This document shows positions 1 to 9,083 of a stretch of DNA of 64,000 nt, in pieces. Numbering within the stretch: position 1 is the stretch's first letter; every line of letters starts with the position of its first letter. Below the pieces are notes generated by a model, which saw only the letters and a list, made by a program, of their open reading frames with translations, made no database searches and was not told the origin of the DNA. A program made the position numbers and the translations under genes. The DNA lies in NCBI GenBank assembly GCA_030323885.1, contig CM059198.1:11508462-11572461 (forward strand), given 5' to 3'. Source of the DNA: Branchipolynoe longqiensis (taxonomy: Eukaryota; Annelida; Polychaeta; Phyllodocida; Polynoidae).

Positions 1-634
1 GAGGTAGTTTCCACCCCTTACTAGCAGCTGTTTTAAACCGTTGGCAATATGTCTCACCCTCATTCTGTACCATATTCATTACCATACTTTTTAAATGAGT
101 CTTTTCATCTGCAGTTAACAAAGTCTTAGCAATTTCCTCTTTGATATCATCCCATGACTTAGCACCCTTAGTTTTGAAGGCAGTGAATAACACTTCATGC
201 AGTGTACCTGTTGCATTTGAAAGTGCGAAGCGAATTATATCTAAGTCTGACACATCTGCAAGAACTCCAATCCTCTCAATAAGATCTACCCACTCTCTCA
301 GTGCACCTCTGTCAGTCCCATCCAGCATAGGTACAGACTTCCCATATGCTTTAAGAGCTCTTATTTTAGTTTCATTACTTTTATGCTGTAGACCAGCTAA
401 TTCCCGTCTCTCTCTATGCTCTTCCCTGTCATTATCAGCCTCAGTACACTCTGTAATTTGCAATATCCTTTCTTCATTTTTGTCAGTAATACTTTCTAAG
501 CTATCAGCCATAAATTTAGTCCATGCTTCCAATTTATCACAGTCATCACTAAGAATCCCTATATCTACCTGACTTTCAAACCACAACCCAAATTGTTCAC
601 TTAATGCAGCCTCTTTTAACCGTGTTATAGGCAT
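1..634 (-). CDS. Gag-like ORF of an LTR retrotransposon, cut by the left window edge
   Basis: Reading on the minus strand, an ATG at 634-632 opens a frame with no stop down to base 1, giving 211 codons of an incomplete protein. It has a charged, helix-prone N-terminal third (for example EEHRERRELAGLQ) followed by a stretch with the spacing of retrotransposon Gag cores: DRGALREWVDLIERI, then SWDDIKEEIAKTLLT, then EGETYCQRFKTAA at the edge. Gag proteins of this kind coat the element RNA in cytoplasmic particles; that role is family knowledge. The LTR-like block at 2065-2577 on the same strand lies upstream, with a leader between them, so I read this as the first ORF of that element. Protease, RT and integrase would lie outside the window. 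A host paralogue of Gag is an alternative. No frameshift is visible in the part present. Confidence 0.6.
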   Translation of the reverse strand, partial: MPITRLKEAALSEQFGLWFESQVDIGILSDDCDKLEAWTKFMADSLESITDKNEERILQITECTEADNDREEHRERRELAGLQHKSNETKIRALKAYGKSVPMLDGTDRGALREWVDLIERIGVLADVSDLDIIRFALSNATGTLHEVLFTAFKTKGAKSWDDIKEEIAKTLLTADEKTHLKSMVMNMVQNEGETYCQRFKTAASKGWKLP

Positions 635-1303
635 AGTGAGTGTGTAGTGTAAGTGTATTTAATACAATATATAACTTACCACCAGTCAAATATGTTCACG
701 CTATTGATATCCTTCTTGTAGTGGGTTATATAGGAATTTCAGCGTGTTGTGAAAAGCGCGATAGATATACCTGTACAGTAGCAGAAATGTGAAAAGTCTC
801 TCCCGTATATATTAATACGCTCTAATTTACTTCAGGGTTAAAGAAAATTACCGAAAGTAGTCCGAAATGAAAATAATTCTAGCGGCGACACGAGGCTTCA
901 GACATGCGACATTACAGTAATATCGATGCCAAAGACTAATGCCTCCCTCAAGAACTGACACTTTCGTCGGAAAACTCATCAACAAAGCAATTTAATTTAA
1001 TTTAGTCCCTGCATAAAGCAAAAAGATTGGAGAATCAATAGAATAAACTAACTCATCCACTCCAACAACCCACCAGTCGTAGTCAATAGAAAAGTCCTTT
1101 TTTTTTTTAGAATTTAGAATAACATATCAAATTAAATGAAATAAAAATACTACGTATATAATATATATTCTCTAAAAAGAATTGTAGTTCTAGCCCTAAC
1201 ATCAAAATTACAACACCACCTACGTTCAATTAACCAGCCGTCAACTAACAATTTAATTAAGAAATATAACCTTTATAGTATTAAATAACAAATAAAATGA
1301 AAA

Positions 1304-1972
1304 TGAGGAGTTCAGGCGCAAAACCAAGTAAGTCCATTTTCATGAAAAGTGAGATAACCAATGGAGACACCACTTCTTAGTCCCTATTACCCAATGAGCA
1401 AATCAGTTTTGTTTCAAAACCTGGTAAGTCCTATGTTAAATTGGCCTTAAAATAGGGTTTGGTTGCAAAACCTTGTAAGCGCCATTCGAGTTTGTCTGCA
1501 AAACCACGTCAGATGTAGCTGGCCAATCAGCTACGCGTGTCAGGTCACATTTTTTTTTGTTTTTTTTTGTTTTTGCCTCGGGTGATTTGTCGACGTTTAT
1601 GATGGAAACCTATGTTGCAATTGATGAGGATAGTGGTGATGATGAGTAAGCTTATGGTGGAAATTGTGTGTTCTTTGATTCTGCAAGATTTCCATAAGAT
1701 TAGTCTTTGACAATGGACTTACATGGTTTTGCAAACAAACCGAAAGTGGACTTACTTGGTTTTGCAGAAAAATCAATAAAAGTTGATTAATTAATGAGTT
1801 TTGGAATAAAGGTTCATTTATCACTTTCATAGTATTTTGTTCATTGCCCATAACCCTATAATACAAAGAAAAGTGGAATTACTGAGAATGATATTTATGG
1901 GCATATACAAATCTTGATTTTAAAACAAAAGAGGTCGCGTGGACTTACTTGGTTTTGCGCCTGAACTCCTCA
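1304..1972. mobile_element. 669-bp MITE with 33-bp perfect terminal inverted repeats
   Basis: Bases 1304-1336 (beginning TGAGGAGTTCAGGCGCAAAA) are the exact reverse complement of 1940-1972. The core motif GGACTTACTTGGTTTTGC recurs inside the element near both ends in both orientations (around 1405-1425, 1460-1480, 1495-1510, 1717-1735 and 1745-1765). Repeated subterminal motifs are typical of transposase-binding sites. There is no coding capacity. I do not see an unambiguous target-site duplication (flanks are A-rich), so the superfamily is open. A shorter relative is at 62870-63107. Confidence 0.75.
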
Positions 1973-2029
1973 AATGCTCCCGAAACACACCAAAAGTATC
2001 AAATACAGTCAATACAGTCACTACTAACC

Positions 2030-2064
2030 AATGTTGTGTAGGTTCAAATCCTGGTAGTTTCAAC
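2030..2064 (-). promoter_or_regulatory. Possible primer-binding site or tRNA-like relic next to the LTR
   Basis: Immediately inside the LTR boundary the plus strand reads GGTTCAAATCC followed by TGGTAGTTTCAACA, which resembles the T arm and 3' acceptor end of a tRNA (ending ACA rather than CCA). On the minus strand this would be where a primer-binding site belongs. The tRNA-like match runs past 18 nt, which is longer than usual. A fragment of a tRNA-derived SINE is the alternative, and I cannot name the tRNA. Confidence 0.3.
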
Positions 2065-2577
2065 ATGTCGTGGTCGCTATTTTATAAAGTCGCTGGCAGG
2101 TGGTGTGAGTGGTGTGGACAAGCCAAGAGAAATCAATACAGGTAATGAAGGAAAGTAGGTAAAGAGTGAAAGTAGGAGAGTGAGACTCCTTGATTTATTA
2201 TCTTATATAGGTTTCTAGAATCCAAGATGGCAGTGGTCACATGGGTTCATCCACCAATCAGAGTTCAATCTGTTGTATACAAAGCCTTGTTATGCTGGCT
2301 ACAGTCCCTTGTAGTGGCCAGTGATCCATAAATAACACCATGGGGGGAGGGGGTATGTGAGGTGACTCCTCCAAAGACTATCTAAGAAGTGACACTCCTC
2401 CAAAGACTATTTTACTATACAATTTCTATACCTAATGAGTAATAGTTTACCAATTCCACATATCCCTCATATGCCTTTGGATTTTATATATCACCATTTA
2501 CCATTATATAGACAAGTTGCAATTTATTATAATAGTTTCACATATATCCTCATGCCATTAGATCGGAAAATTTTACA
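2065..2577 (-). mobile_element. 5' LTR of a minus-strand LTR retrotransposon
   Basis: Read on the minus strand, the block begins TGTAAAATTTTCCGAT, closely matching the start of the 516-bp solo LTR at 38342 (TGTAAAATATTCCGAT), and its length (about 513 bp) is almost the same. Both contain a TATA-like box next to AATAAA (here CTATATAAGATAATAAA), then a pyrimidine-rich tract with CTACTTTCACTCTTTA and CTGTATTGATTTC. The outer edge at 2577 abuts CCAT inside a 148-bp satellite unit, as expected for insertion into that array. The inner edge (2065, TGTCGTGG) is placed by comparison and may be off by some bases. Confidence 0.6.
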
Positions 2578-3232
2578 CCATGACAAGCGAACGATTCTGC
2601 TATTGAAATATGATTTTGATATTGCACCAGAACATTGATAAAGGCCCAATTGATGATTTTGAAGAAAATTAGTGACATTGAAATATTGTCGATATAGCCT
2701 CGAAACGATGACCATGACAAACTAATGATTCTTCACCGAATAGGTGAAATTGAAATATGATTTTGATATTGCACCAGAACATTGCTAAAGGTCCTAGTTG
2801 ATGATTTTAAAGAAAATTAGTGACATTGAAATATTGTCGATATAGGCTCGAAACGATGACCATGACAAACGAACGATTCTGCACCGAATAGGTCAAATTG
2901 AAATATGATTTTGATATTGCACCAGAACATTGCTAAAGGTCCTAGTTGATGAATTTGAAGAAAATTAGTGACATTGAAATATTGACAATATAGCCTCGAA
3001 ATGATGACCATGACAAACAAACGATTCTGCACCGAATAGGAGAAATTGAAATATGATTTTGATATTGGACCAGAACATTGCTAAAGGTGCTAGTTGATGA
3101 ATTTGAAGAAAATTAGTGACATTGAAATATTGACGATATAGCCTCGAAACAATGACCATGACAAACGAACGATTCTGGACCGAATAGGTGAAATTGAAAT
3201 ATGATTTTGATATTGCACAAGAACATTGCTAA

Positions 3233-3508
3233 TGCCTAGTACACACCTCCCGTATAGGATTCGCGCACTAAAACTCGCGATTCGACCCAACCCGCTTAAA
3301 ACTGAAAACGGGCTGATTCGTTTTTCGAATCGCGAATCGCAATCGTAAACGGCTGCTTTTAGCACTAAAAACTGAGTTTTATGTGCGAATCGCAATCGCT
3401 AGGTGTGCGTGGGGAGTGCACACCAAGCGATTTTTGTGGGCGAAACGGGCAGTTTTCGATCGTATATGGGAGGTGTGCGCACACAAACGGTAGGTGTGTA
3501 CCGGGCAT
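3233..3508. mobile_element. 276-bp MITE with TAA target duplication, inside the satellite
   Basis: The satellite consensus GCTAAAGGTCC is split by a 276-bp block with TAA on both sides (3230-3232 and 3509-3511). The ends are inverted (TGCCTAGTACACACCTCCCG and the complement of GGTAGGTGTGTACCGGGCAT). Internally it holds mirrored GAATCGCGATTCG-type motifs. A 3-bp TWA duplication and short TIRs fit PIF/Harbinger-type nonautonomous elements. No coding capacity. Confidence 0.7.
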
Positions 3509-4543
3509 TAAGGTCCTAGTTGATGATTTTGGAGAAAATTAGTGACATTAAAATATTGTCGATATAGCCTCGAAACGATGATGATGACAAATGAATGATT
3601 CTGCACCGAATAGGTGAAATTGAAATATGATTTTGATATTGCACCAGTACATTGCTAAAGGTCCTAGTTGATGTTTTTGAAGAAAATTAGTGACATTGAA
3701 ATATTGTTGATATAGCTTCGAAACGGTGACCATGACAAACAAACGATTCTGCACCGAATAGGTGAAATTGAAATATGATTTTGATATTGCACCAGAACAT
3801 TGCTAAAAGGCCTATTTGATGATTTTGAAGAAAATTAGTGACATTGAAATATTGTTGATATAGCTTCGAAATGATGACCATGAAAAACGAACGATTTAGC
3901 ACCGAATAGGTCAAATTGAAATATGATTTTGATGTTGCACCAGAACATTGCTAACGGTCCTAGTTGATGTTTTTGAAGAAAATTAGTGACATTGAAATAT
4001 TGTTGATATAGCTTCGAAACGGTGACCATGAACGATTCTGCACCGAAATAGGTGAAATTGAAATATGATTTTGATATTGCACCAGAACATGCTAAAGGTC
4101 CTAGTTGATGATTTTGAAGAAAATTAGTGACATTGAAATATTGTCGATATAGTTTCGAAACAATGACAATGGAAAACGAACGATTCTGCACCAAATAGGT
4201 GAAATTGAAATATGATCTTGATATTGCACCAGAACATTGCTAAAGGTCCTAGTTGATGGTTTTGAAGAAAATTAGTGACATTGAAATATTGTCGATATAG
4301 CCACGAAACGATGACCATGACAAACGAACGATTCTGCACTGAATAGGTGAAATTGAAATATGATTTTGATATTGGACCAGAACATTGCTAAAGGTCCTAG
4401 TTGATGATATTGAAGAAAATTAATGACATTGAAATATTGTCGATATAACCTCGAAACGATGACCATGACAAACAAACGATTCTGCACCAAATAGGTGAAA
4501 TTGAAATATGATTTTGATATTGCACCAGAACATTGCTAAAGGT

Positions 4544-5249
4544 AAATCCACTTGTGTTGGGTGCCTGGCCATGCCGGCATCCAGGGAAACAAACAAGCTG
4601 ATTGGGCTGCGAAGGAGGCTCTGAACTATGATGTTGAGCCGTGTCTGATACCCCACTCTGATCTGAAACCACTAATAGGCACCCACATCAAATCCAAATG
4701 GCAATATGAGTGGGATGAAAACATTAATAAACTTAAAAAATTGAACCAGCTGTGGGAAAACCACCTCATTCTCATGTGGGGGGTCGGCGACCCCATACGG
4801 TCCTTCGCCGCTGCCGTATTGGCCACTTGTGGCTAACACATGTTTTCATGCTCAAGGGGGACCCTCCCCCTGAATGTATTGGATGTCAGCCCCCACTGAC
4901 TGTCAAGCACATTTTACTAAACTTTATTGATTTTATGGCACTGCACCAACAATTTTACACTGCAAACAGCATGCATGACCTTTTTACCAAAGTTAAACAA
5001 TAAGACATTTTAGGTTTTTTGAGCGCAGCTTGTCTGTACCACCTCATATAGTTCATTAAAACAATTTGATTAATTAATTCTTTGATTTACCTTTTAAAAA
5101 TTCATAAGTGTCTATTGACACTTAATTGCTTGTATGCTTTTACATTATATGTAAAGGCGATGGTTGAATAAAAACAAAAAATTCTCGCCATGAATATGGC
5201 CTATGCTGCTGACACATCGTAAAGAAACCACCAATCAATCAATCAATCA
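4544..5249 (+). pseudogene. 3' end of RNase H LINE (family A), with target duplication
   Basis: The piece is flanked by TAAAGGT (4537-4543 and 5250-5256), a 7-bp target duplication in the satellite, and ends in (AATC)n, the 3' tail of this LINE. It begins inside the RNase H domain (CWVPGHAGIQGNKQADWAA), continues with the C-terminal Cys/His segment (PPPECIGCQPPLTVKHILL, 4866-4930 region) and a 3' UTR of about 250 bp. Frames shift near 4750-4850, so it is dead. In intact elements this region is the C-terminus of ORF2: RNase H removes RNA from the cDNA hybrid. 5' truncation is normal for LINE insertion. Confidence 0.85.
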
Positions 5250-5541
5250 TAAAGGTCCTAGTTGATGATTTTGAAGAAAATTAGTGACATTGAAATATTG
5301 TCGATATAGCCTCGAAACGATGACCATGACAAACGAACAATTCTGCACCGAATAGGTGAAATTGAAATATGATTTTGATATTGCACCAGAACATTGCTAA
5401 CGGTCCTAGTTGATGATTTTGAAGAAAATTAGTGACATTGAAATATTGTCGATATAGCCTCGAAACGATCACCATGACAAACGAACGATTCTGCACCAAA
5501 TAGGTGAAATTGAAATATGATTTTAATATTCCACCAGAACA

Positions 5542-6804
5542 CGGGGACGGTGCCATCCACATCACAGGCCTGCGCTGGTCAAATCTAGATAATTGCACTC
5601 TGCAAGGAAATCATATATTGGGCTGGTAGACACGATTCACCAACAGGGACTGCGCCTGGCCCTTGGGGCCTTCCACACCTCACCGGTTCAGAGCCTCTAC
5701 GTCAAAGCCAATGAACCATCACTTAACAACAGGAGAATCAAACTGGCCATGCAATATGTAGTCAAGATAAAACTAATGCATTGAATCATGCACACAATTG
5801 TCTATTTGAGCAACATGATGAATCCAGGTATGAAGCCAGGCCAAATTACATCCGGCCACTGAGGCTCCGAATGAAACCTCATTTGGAAGCCTTAGGCATG
5901 GAATTGAACGTGTTGGAGGATGCCAAAGTCCCAGAACATCCCCCGTGGTCATTGAGGAAGCCATCGGTTATCCTCCGACTCACGGAACTGAGGAAGTCTG
6001 GGACACATCCACTCGAATACCAAGGACTGCATGCACAGATTCAAGGGCAGTTTGCAGACCATCTCTCCATATACACTGATGGTTCGAAAGACCAAAGCCG
6101 GGTAGCTGCTGCAGCAGTCTGCCAACGCAAAAAATTTGGCATACGCTTGCCCGATCAGAGCTTGATTTTCACTGCGGAGGCCCGAGCACTCCTTCTCGCT
6201 TTGGAGTGTATCGAGGTATCCAACCACACTAACTATGTTATATACAGTGATTCGTTCTCCTGCCTCCTGGCTGTTGCTGGACTGAAAACAAATCACCCTA
6301 TTCTAGCAACGGTCATCTATAAAATGAACCAACTGGCAACGGATGGGTATGATATCCACCTGTGCTGGGTTCCTGGCCATGCCGGCATACAAGGAAACGA
6401 ACGAGCTGATCGGGCTGCGAAGAAGGCCCTGAGCTGTGATCTTGAACCATGTCTGATCCCTCACTCTGATCTGAAACCACTAATAGCTACCCACATAAAA
6501 TCCAAATGGCAACATGAGTGGGATGAAAATATTAATAAACTTAAAGAAATTGAACCATCTGTGGGAAACCTACCACAGACTCATGCGCGAGGTCGGCGGG
6601 ACCAAGTGGTCCTTAGCCGATGCTGTATTGGCCACTTGTGGCTTACACATGCTTTTCTGCTCAAGGGGGAACCTCCCCCTGAATGTATTGGGTGTCAGTC
6701 CCCACTGACACTCAAACACATTTTACTCAGTTGTGTTGACTATTTGGCCTTTTTGAGGGCAGCTGGTATGTACTGCCTCATATAGTTCATTAAAACAATT
6801 TTTA
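5542..6804 (+). pseudogene. RNase H LINE (family A), ORF2 C-terminal part, truncated at both ends
   Basis: Entry starts at the end of the RT thumb region (SARKSYIGLVDTIHQQGLRL, then LALGAFHTSPVQSLY), shifts frame near 5770, and continues as a 334-codon frame at 5781-6785. That frame carries a complete RNase H signature: YTDGS around residue 95, AEARALLLALE around 130, YSDS around 155 and WVPGHAGIQGNERADRAA around 195. A C-terminal HILLSC/CIGC Cys-His segment follows. These are features of I-superfamily (I/Nimb/Jockey-like) LINEs. The 5' junction is in the 148-bp satellite after CCAGAACA. The 3' UTR and tail seen at 4544-5249 are missing, since similarity stops near 6804. Confidence 0.85.
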
Positions 6805-7476
6805 TCCATTGCTCACGGGCACAGAAGACGATGATGCTGTTTGGGGAAACATGGATTTTATTTGGTCGCGGCCCCTGGGCCGCAATGGGTGTGTACATTG
6901 TGGATTGATGACAGGCCGTGGCCGACATAAGGTCATGCAGTGATAACATAAGAGCATGAGATGAGAGATGTGACATATGGACAAGTGAAGATATAAGATA
7001 AGATATGATGAACAGTTATAAGTAAGGTAAGATATGATGAACAAGTACAAGTAAACAGTCAATATGTGAAGGTGAATAGAATAATCCTCGTAAGCTGCGG
7101 ATGGCACTTTTGAGGTGTGTTTTTGTCAATTGCGCGGTTGTCAATTGGGCGATTGACAATTGAGTCGTTAATGGACTTCCTTGTCTAAATGTTTTTTAGA
7201 AAAGGGGGTGCAGTAGTGGTCAGTCGGAGGCGGTGCTGCAGACTGACTCCCTTGTGGTGTGTGGCGCCGGGCTCCGGTCGCCGGAGTGATATGATTGGCT
7301 CAGGTGGGTTGTGTTGTGATTGGTGGAGGGAGCGTGAGGGTGTTGGGCTCCCTCCCCCCACCCCATGAACCCCCCCCGCCCCATGCGGGGGGGGGGGTGG
7401 CAGCATCACCTCTCCACCGTGCCCAGCAATGAGTCCGAATGAGCGACCCCTCTCATTCCCGACAATTAATTCTTGG
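6805..7476. other. Unassigned AT-rich stretch with small repeats
   Basis: No credible gene. There are short direct repeats (AAGATATGATGAACA twice, 7005-7055), a cluster of TGTCAATTG and its complement (7120-7165), a hairpin-like GC-rich patch around 7195-7260, and G/C homopolymers at 7365-7400. Confidence 0.5.
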
Positions 7477-7795
7477 GATGGCCGAATGAGTTGGAGCGTC
7501 CGTCTCCCGTGCTGGGAGATCATGAGCTCATGGGTTCGAACCTTGGTCGAGTCAAACCAATGACTTGAAAATTGGTGCTTGTCACTTCCTACCAAGCGCT
7601 TGGCATTATTATGTCAGGATAATGTGACTGAGTGGCATACCAGGTCATGGTGCCGGTGGCCTGGTTTCCCAGTGAGACAGCACTATAAAGTCACCATGAG
7701 TGCGCACTGTCACAAGTCGGTACCCGTCCTGATATGACCTTAGATGTTGCTAGGATGTAAAACAACAACAAACAAACAAACAAACTAGATTTGAG
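7477..7795 (+). mobile_element. SINE-1 (tRNA-derived, tail i), full-length reference copy
   Basis: The head carries an A-box-like TGGCCGAATGAG and a B box GGGTTCGAACC about 45 bp later, as expected of an internal RNA polymerase III promoter. The body has GAGTCAAACCAATGACTT, CATTATTATGTCAGGATAATG and GTGACTGAGTGG. The 3' domain includes GTGCGCACTGTCACAAGTCG and CCGTCCTGATATGACC and ends in (AAAC)n. The same family recurs at least fifteen times in this window, giving strong internal support. Confidence 0.85.
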
Positions 7796-7842
7796 TTTTG
7801 AGATATTTTGAGTGCAAGCCTGGTACACCATAGACTAAATTG

Positions 7843-7978
7843 GCGCATAATTCCGAATTGTGGTTGATTCGGGGGAAGCCGGAGACCCACCACGCACCAA
7901 GCAGATTGCACGAACACTACCCCTGACCTCCCCCCGCATCGGCATTCGGATTCGGTTCCTCACGCCGTATTCATTTCA
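7843..7978 (+). repeat. Split direct repeat A1
   Basis: 136 bp from GCGCATAATTCCGAATTGTG to CCGTATTCATTTCA, repeated with few changes as A2 at 8691-8826. Confidence 0.85.
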
Positions 7979-8221
7979 AATCCAAGGATACAGCATAATT
8001 CCTCCCCTGGCACCCACTTACCATCACCCATGTAAAAACAGAGCACGCAAGTGAAAAACATCAAAATGCAGCACACACGACAAACGTTACGACCTGTAGA
8101 TAGGCCCCCGAAGCGAGCCATACGGTGACAGAGGCCGGAGCAGGAGGGGGAGCAGCCCAACGGGCCCTCTCAAAATGGCGGCGAAGACATGTCCCTGACG
8201 CACCGGCGGGCCGCGAAACAC

Positions 8222-8503
8222 AAACAGCCCACAGCCGCCACCGGAAACCCAGAAACGCCAGGGGGAAATGATGATCCGCATGCAGTGGCCATAGCAGATG
8301 CCAAGTCCTACATCTGAAAGAAAGGTATTTACTCCAAATATCTCTTTCCATACGACCTAATCGAACGGGGGGATGAGGGCAAATTGGTGAAGAAAGGCAA
8401 AGCCACACGCGAGGAAGACACGCTGGGTCTCAAATGCCTTGAGACCCAGCATGGCTTCCCTCCCACGCCCTGGCAGCCCTCTCGGCCCAAAAGGAAGCCA
8501 TAG
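8222..8503 (+). pseudogene. Gag relic of the miniature Ngaro-like element
   Basis: A frame reading KKGIYSKYLFPYDLIERG and DEGKLVKKGKATREE before a stop at 8501-8503 aligns with the gag-like ORF at 54877-55692 (RRGIPPGYVFPHHLIEHG, PEGKAVKRGEVTLEE). A stop codon lies just upstream of KKGIY, so the relic is broken. The homology, with about half the residues identical over some 50 positions by eye, shows that this short element once had an autonomous relative of the 55-kb type. Upstream to about 8060 the sequence is GC-rich and probably more of the same ORF, but I could not align it. Confidence 0.7.
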
Positions 8504-8573
8504 CACAGGACAACTGCACACTTCCATGGAACCTCGTACTCCGAGGAAATCTTCACTCGGATCGCCGACGGCT

Positions 8574-8690
8574 GGAGTGTCCGGCGCCTACAGAGGCCCC
8601 GATCGACATCGATGAGCTGGACTGAGTCCCCTCACTGTCAATAAACATGTATTTACTCCCATGCAGTCTCCGGCTTCCTTCCTCGAATCA
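8574..8690 (+). repeat. Split direct repeat B1
   Basis: Begins GGAGTGTCCGGCGCCTACAG. Holds the end of an ORF (PIDIDELD then TGA), then CAATAAACATG and CAGTCTCCGGCTTCCTTC. Repeated as B2 at 8886-9017. The acidic C-terminal codons lying inside the repeat imply that the last ORF of the parent element ended in B1. Confidence 0.8.
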
Positions 8691-8826
8691 GCGCATAATT
8701 CCGAATTGTGGTTGATTCGGGGGAAGCCGGAGACCCACCATGCACCAATCGGATTGGATGAATACTACCCCTGACCTCTCCCCGCATCGGCATTCGGATT
8801 CGGTTCCTCACGCCGTATTCATTTCA
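8691..8826 (+). repeat. Split direct repeat A2
   Basis: Second copy of the 136-bp A repeat, fused directly to B1. Confidence 0.85.
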
Positions 8827-8885
8827 CCACGCTCACCCACCCTCTTTTTAAGGACTACTTCATAGGGGTCGGCTCCGGCGGCCTC

Positions 8886-9017
8886 GGAGTGTCCGGCGCC
8901 TATGGAGGCCCCGATCGACATCGACGAGCTGGACTGAGCCCCCCTTGTGTAGCCCTCCCTCGCTGTCAATAAACATGTCTTTACTCTGACGCAGTCTCCG
9001 GCTTCCTTCGTCGAATC
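8886..9017 (+). repeat. Split direct repeat B2
   Basis: Second copy of B, with a short insertion (around TTGTGTAGCCCTCCC) compared with B1. The element ends near TTCGTCGAATC. Confidence 0.8.
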
Positions 9018-9083
9018 GACTCATGCAAATGCAGGATGCAGGTTTAATGAAGGAAATAATGAAAAAGAAAGGCAGGTAGGTAG

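Larger units (their letters stand above)
635..2064 (-). other. Leader of the LTR retrotransposon, interrupted by a MITE
   Basis: AT-rich sequence without a plausible ORF lies between the LTR-like block (2065-2577) and the Gag-like ATG at 634. Once the 669-bp MITE at 1304-1972 is discounted, the leader is about 760 bp. Nothing else is recognisable in 635-1303. Assigning it as a leader is inferred from its position. Confidence 0.4.
2578..5541. repeat. 148-bp satellite array, interrupted by insertions
   Basis: About 13 copies of a 148-bp unit (landmarks AAAGGTCCTAGTTGATG, GAAATATTGTCGATATAGCC, CGAACGATTCTGCACCGAA) occupy 2578-3229, 3512-4543 and 5250-5541. Spacing was measured from the TAAAGGT landmark (2786 to 2934). 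Short minus-strand ORFs that recur once per unit are products of the repeat and not genes. A 276-bp MITE and an RNase H LINE end lie inside the array, and an LTR element and a second LINE copy bound it. Confidence 0.9.
7843..9017 (+). mobile_element. Miniature Ngaro/DIRS-like retrotransposon with split direct repeats
   Basis: Two repeat pairs occur in the order A1 (7843-7978), internal region, B1 (8574-8690), A2 (8691-8826), 59-bp spacer, B2 (8886-9017). B1 and A2 are directly joined. This A1-ORF-B1-A2-B2 order is the diagnostic layout of Ngaro-type tyrosine-recombinase retrotransposons. The internal region holds only a gag relic (8222-8503) and no RT or recombinase, so this copy is nonautonomous. 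Both B repeats carry CAATAAACATG, containing a polyadenylation signal. Other elements in the window are Ngaro/DIRS-like but do not share these repeat sequences. Confidence 0.8.

Noticed and set aside
141..572. 143-codon plus-strand ORF
   Set aside because: It is the complement of the minus-strand Gag-like frame, which has a far more protein-like composition.
1304..1972. Target-site duplication for the 669-bp MITE
   Set aside because: Flanks are A-rich and any short match (AA, AATG) is not distinguishable from chance.
2527..4672. Series of similar 60-120 codon minus-strand ORFs (MVIVSRLYRQYFNVTNFLQ type)
   Set aside because: They recur once per 148-bp satellite unit and vary with unit mutations; no independent coding evidence.
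7477..7560. Functional tRNA gene
   Set aside because: A and B boxes are present but no cloverleaf with proper acceptor stem can be drawn, and the sequence continues as a repeated SINE body.
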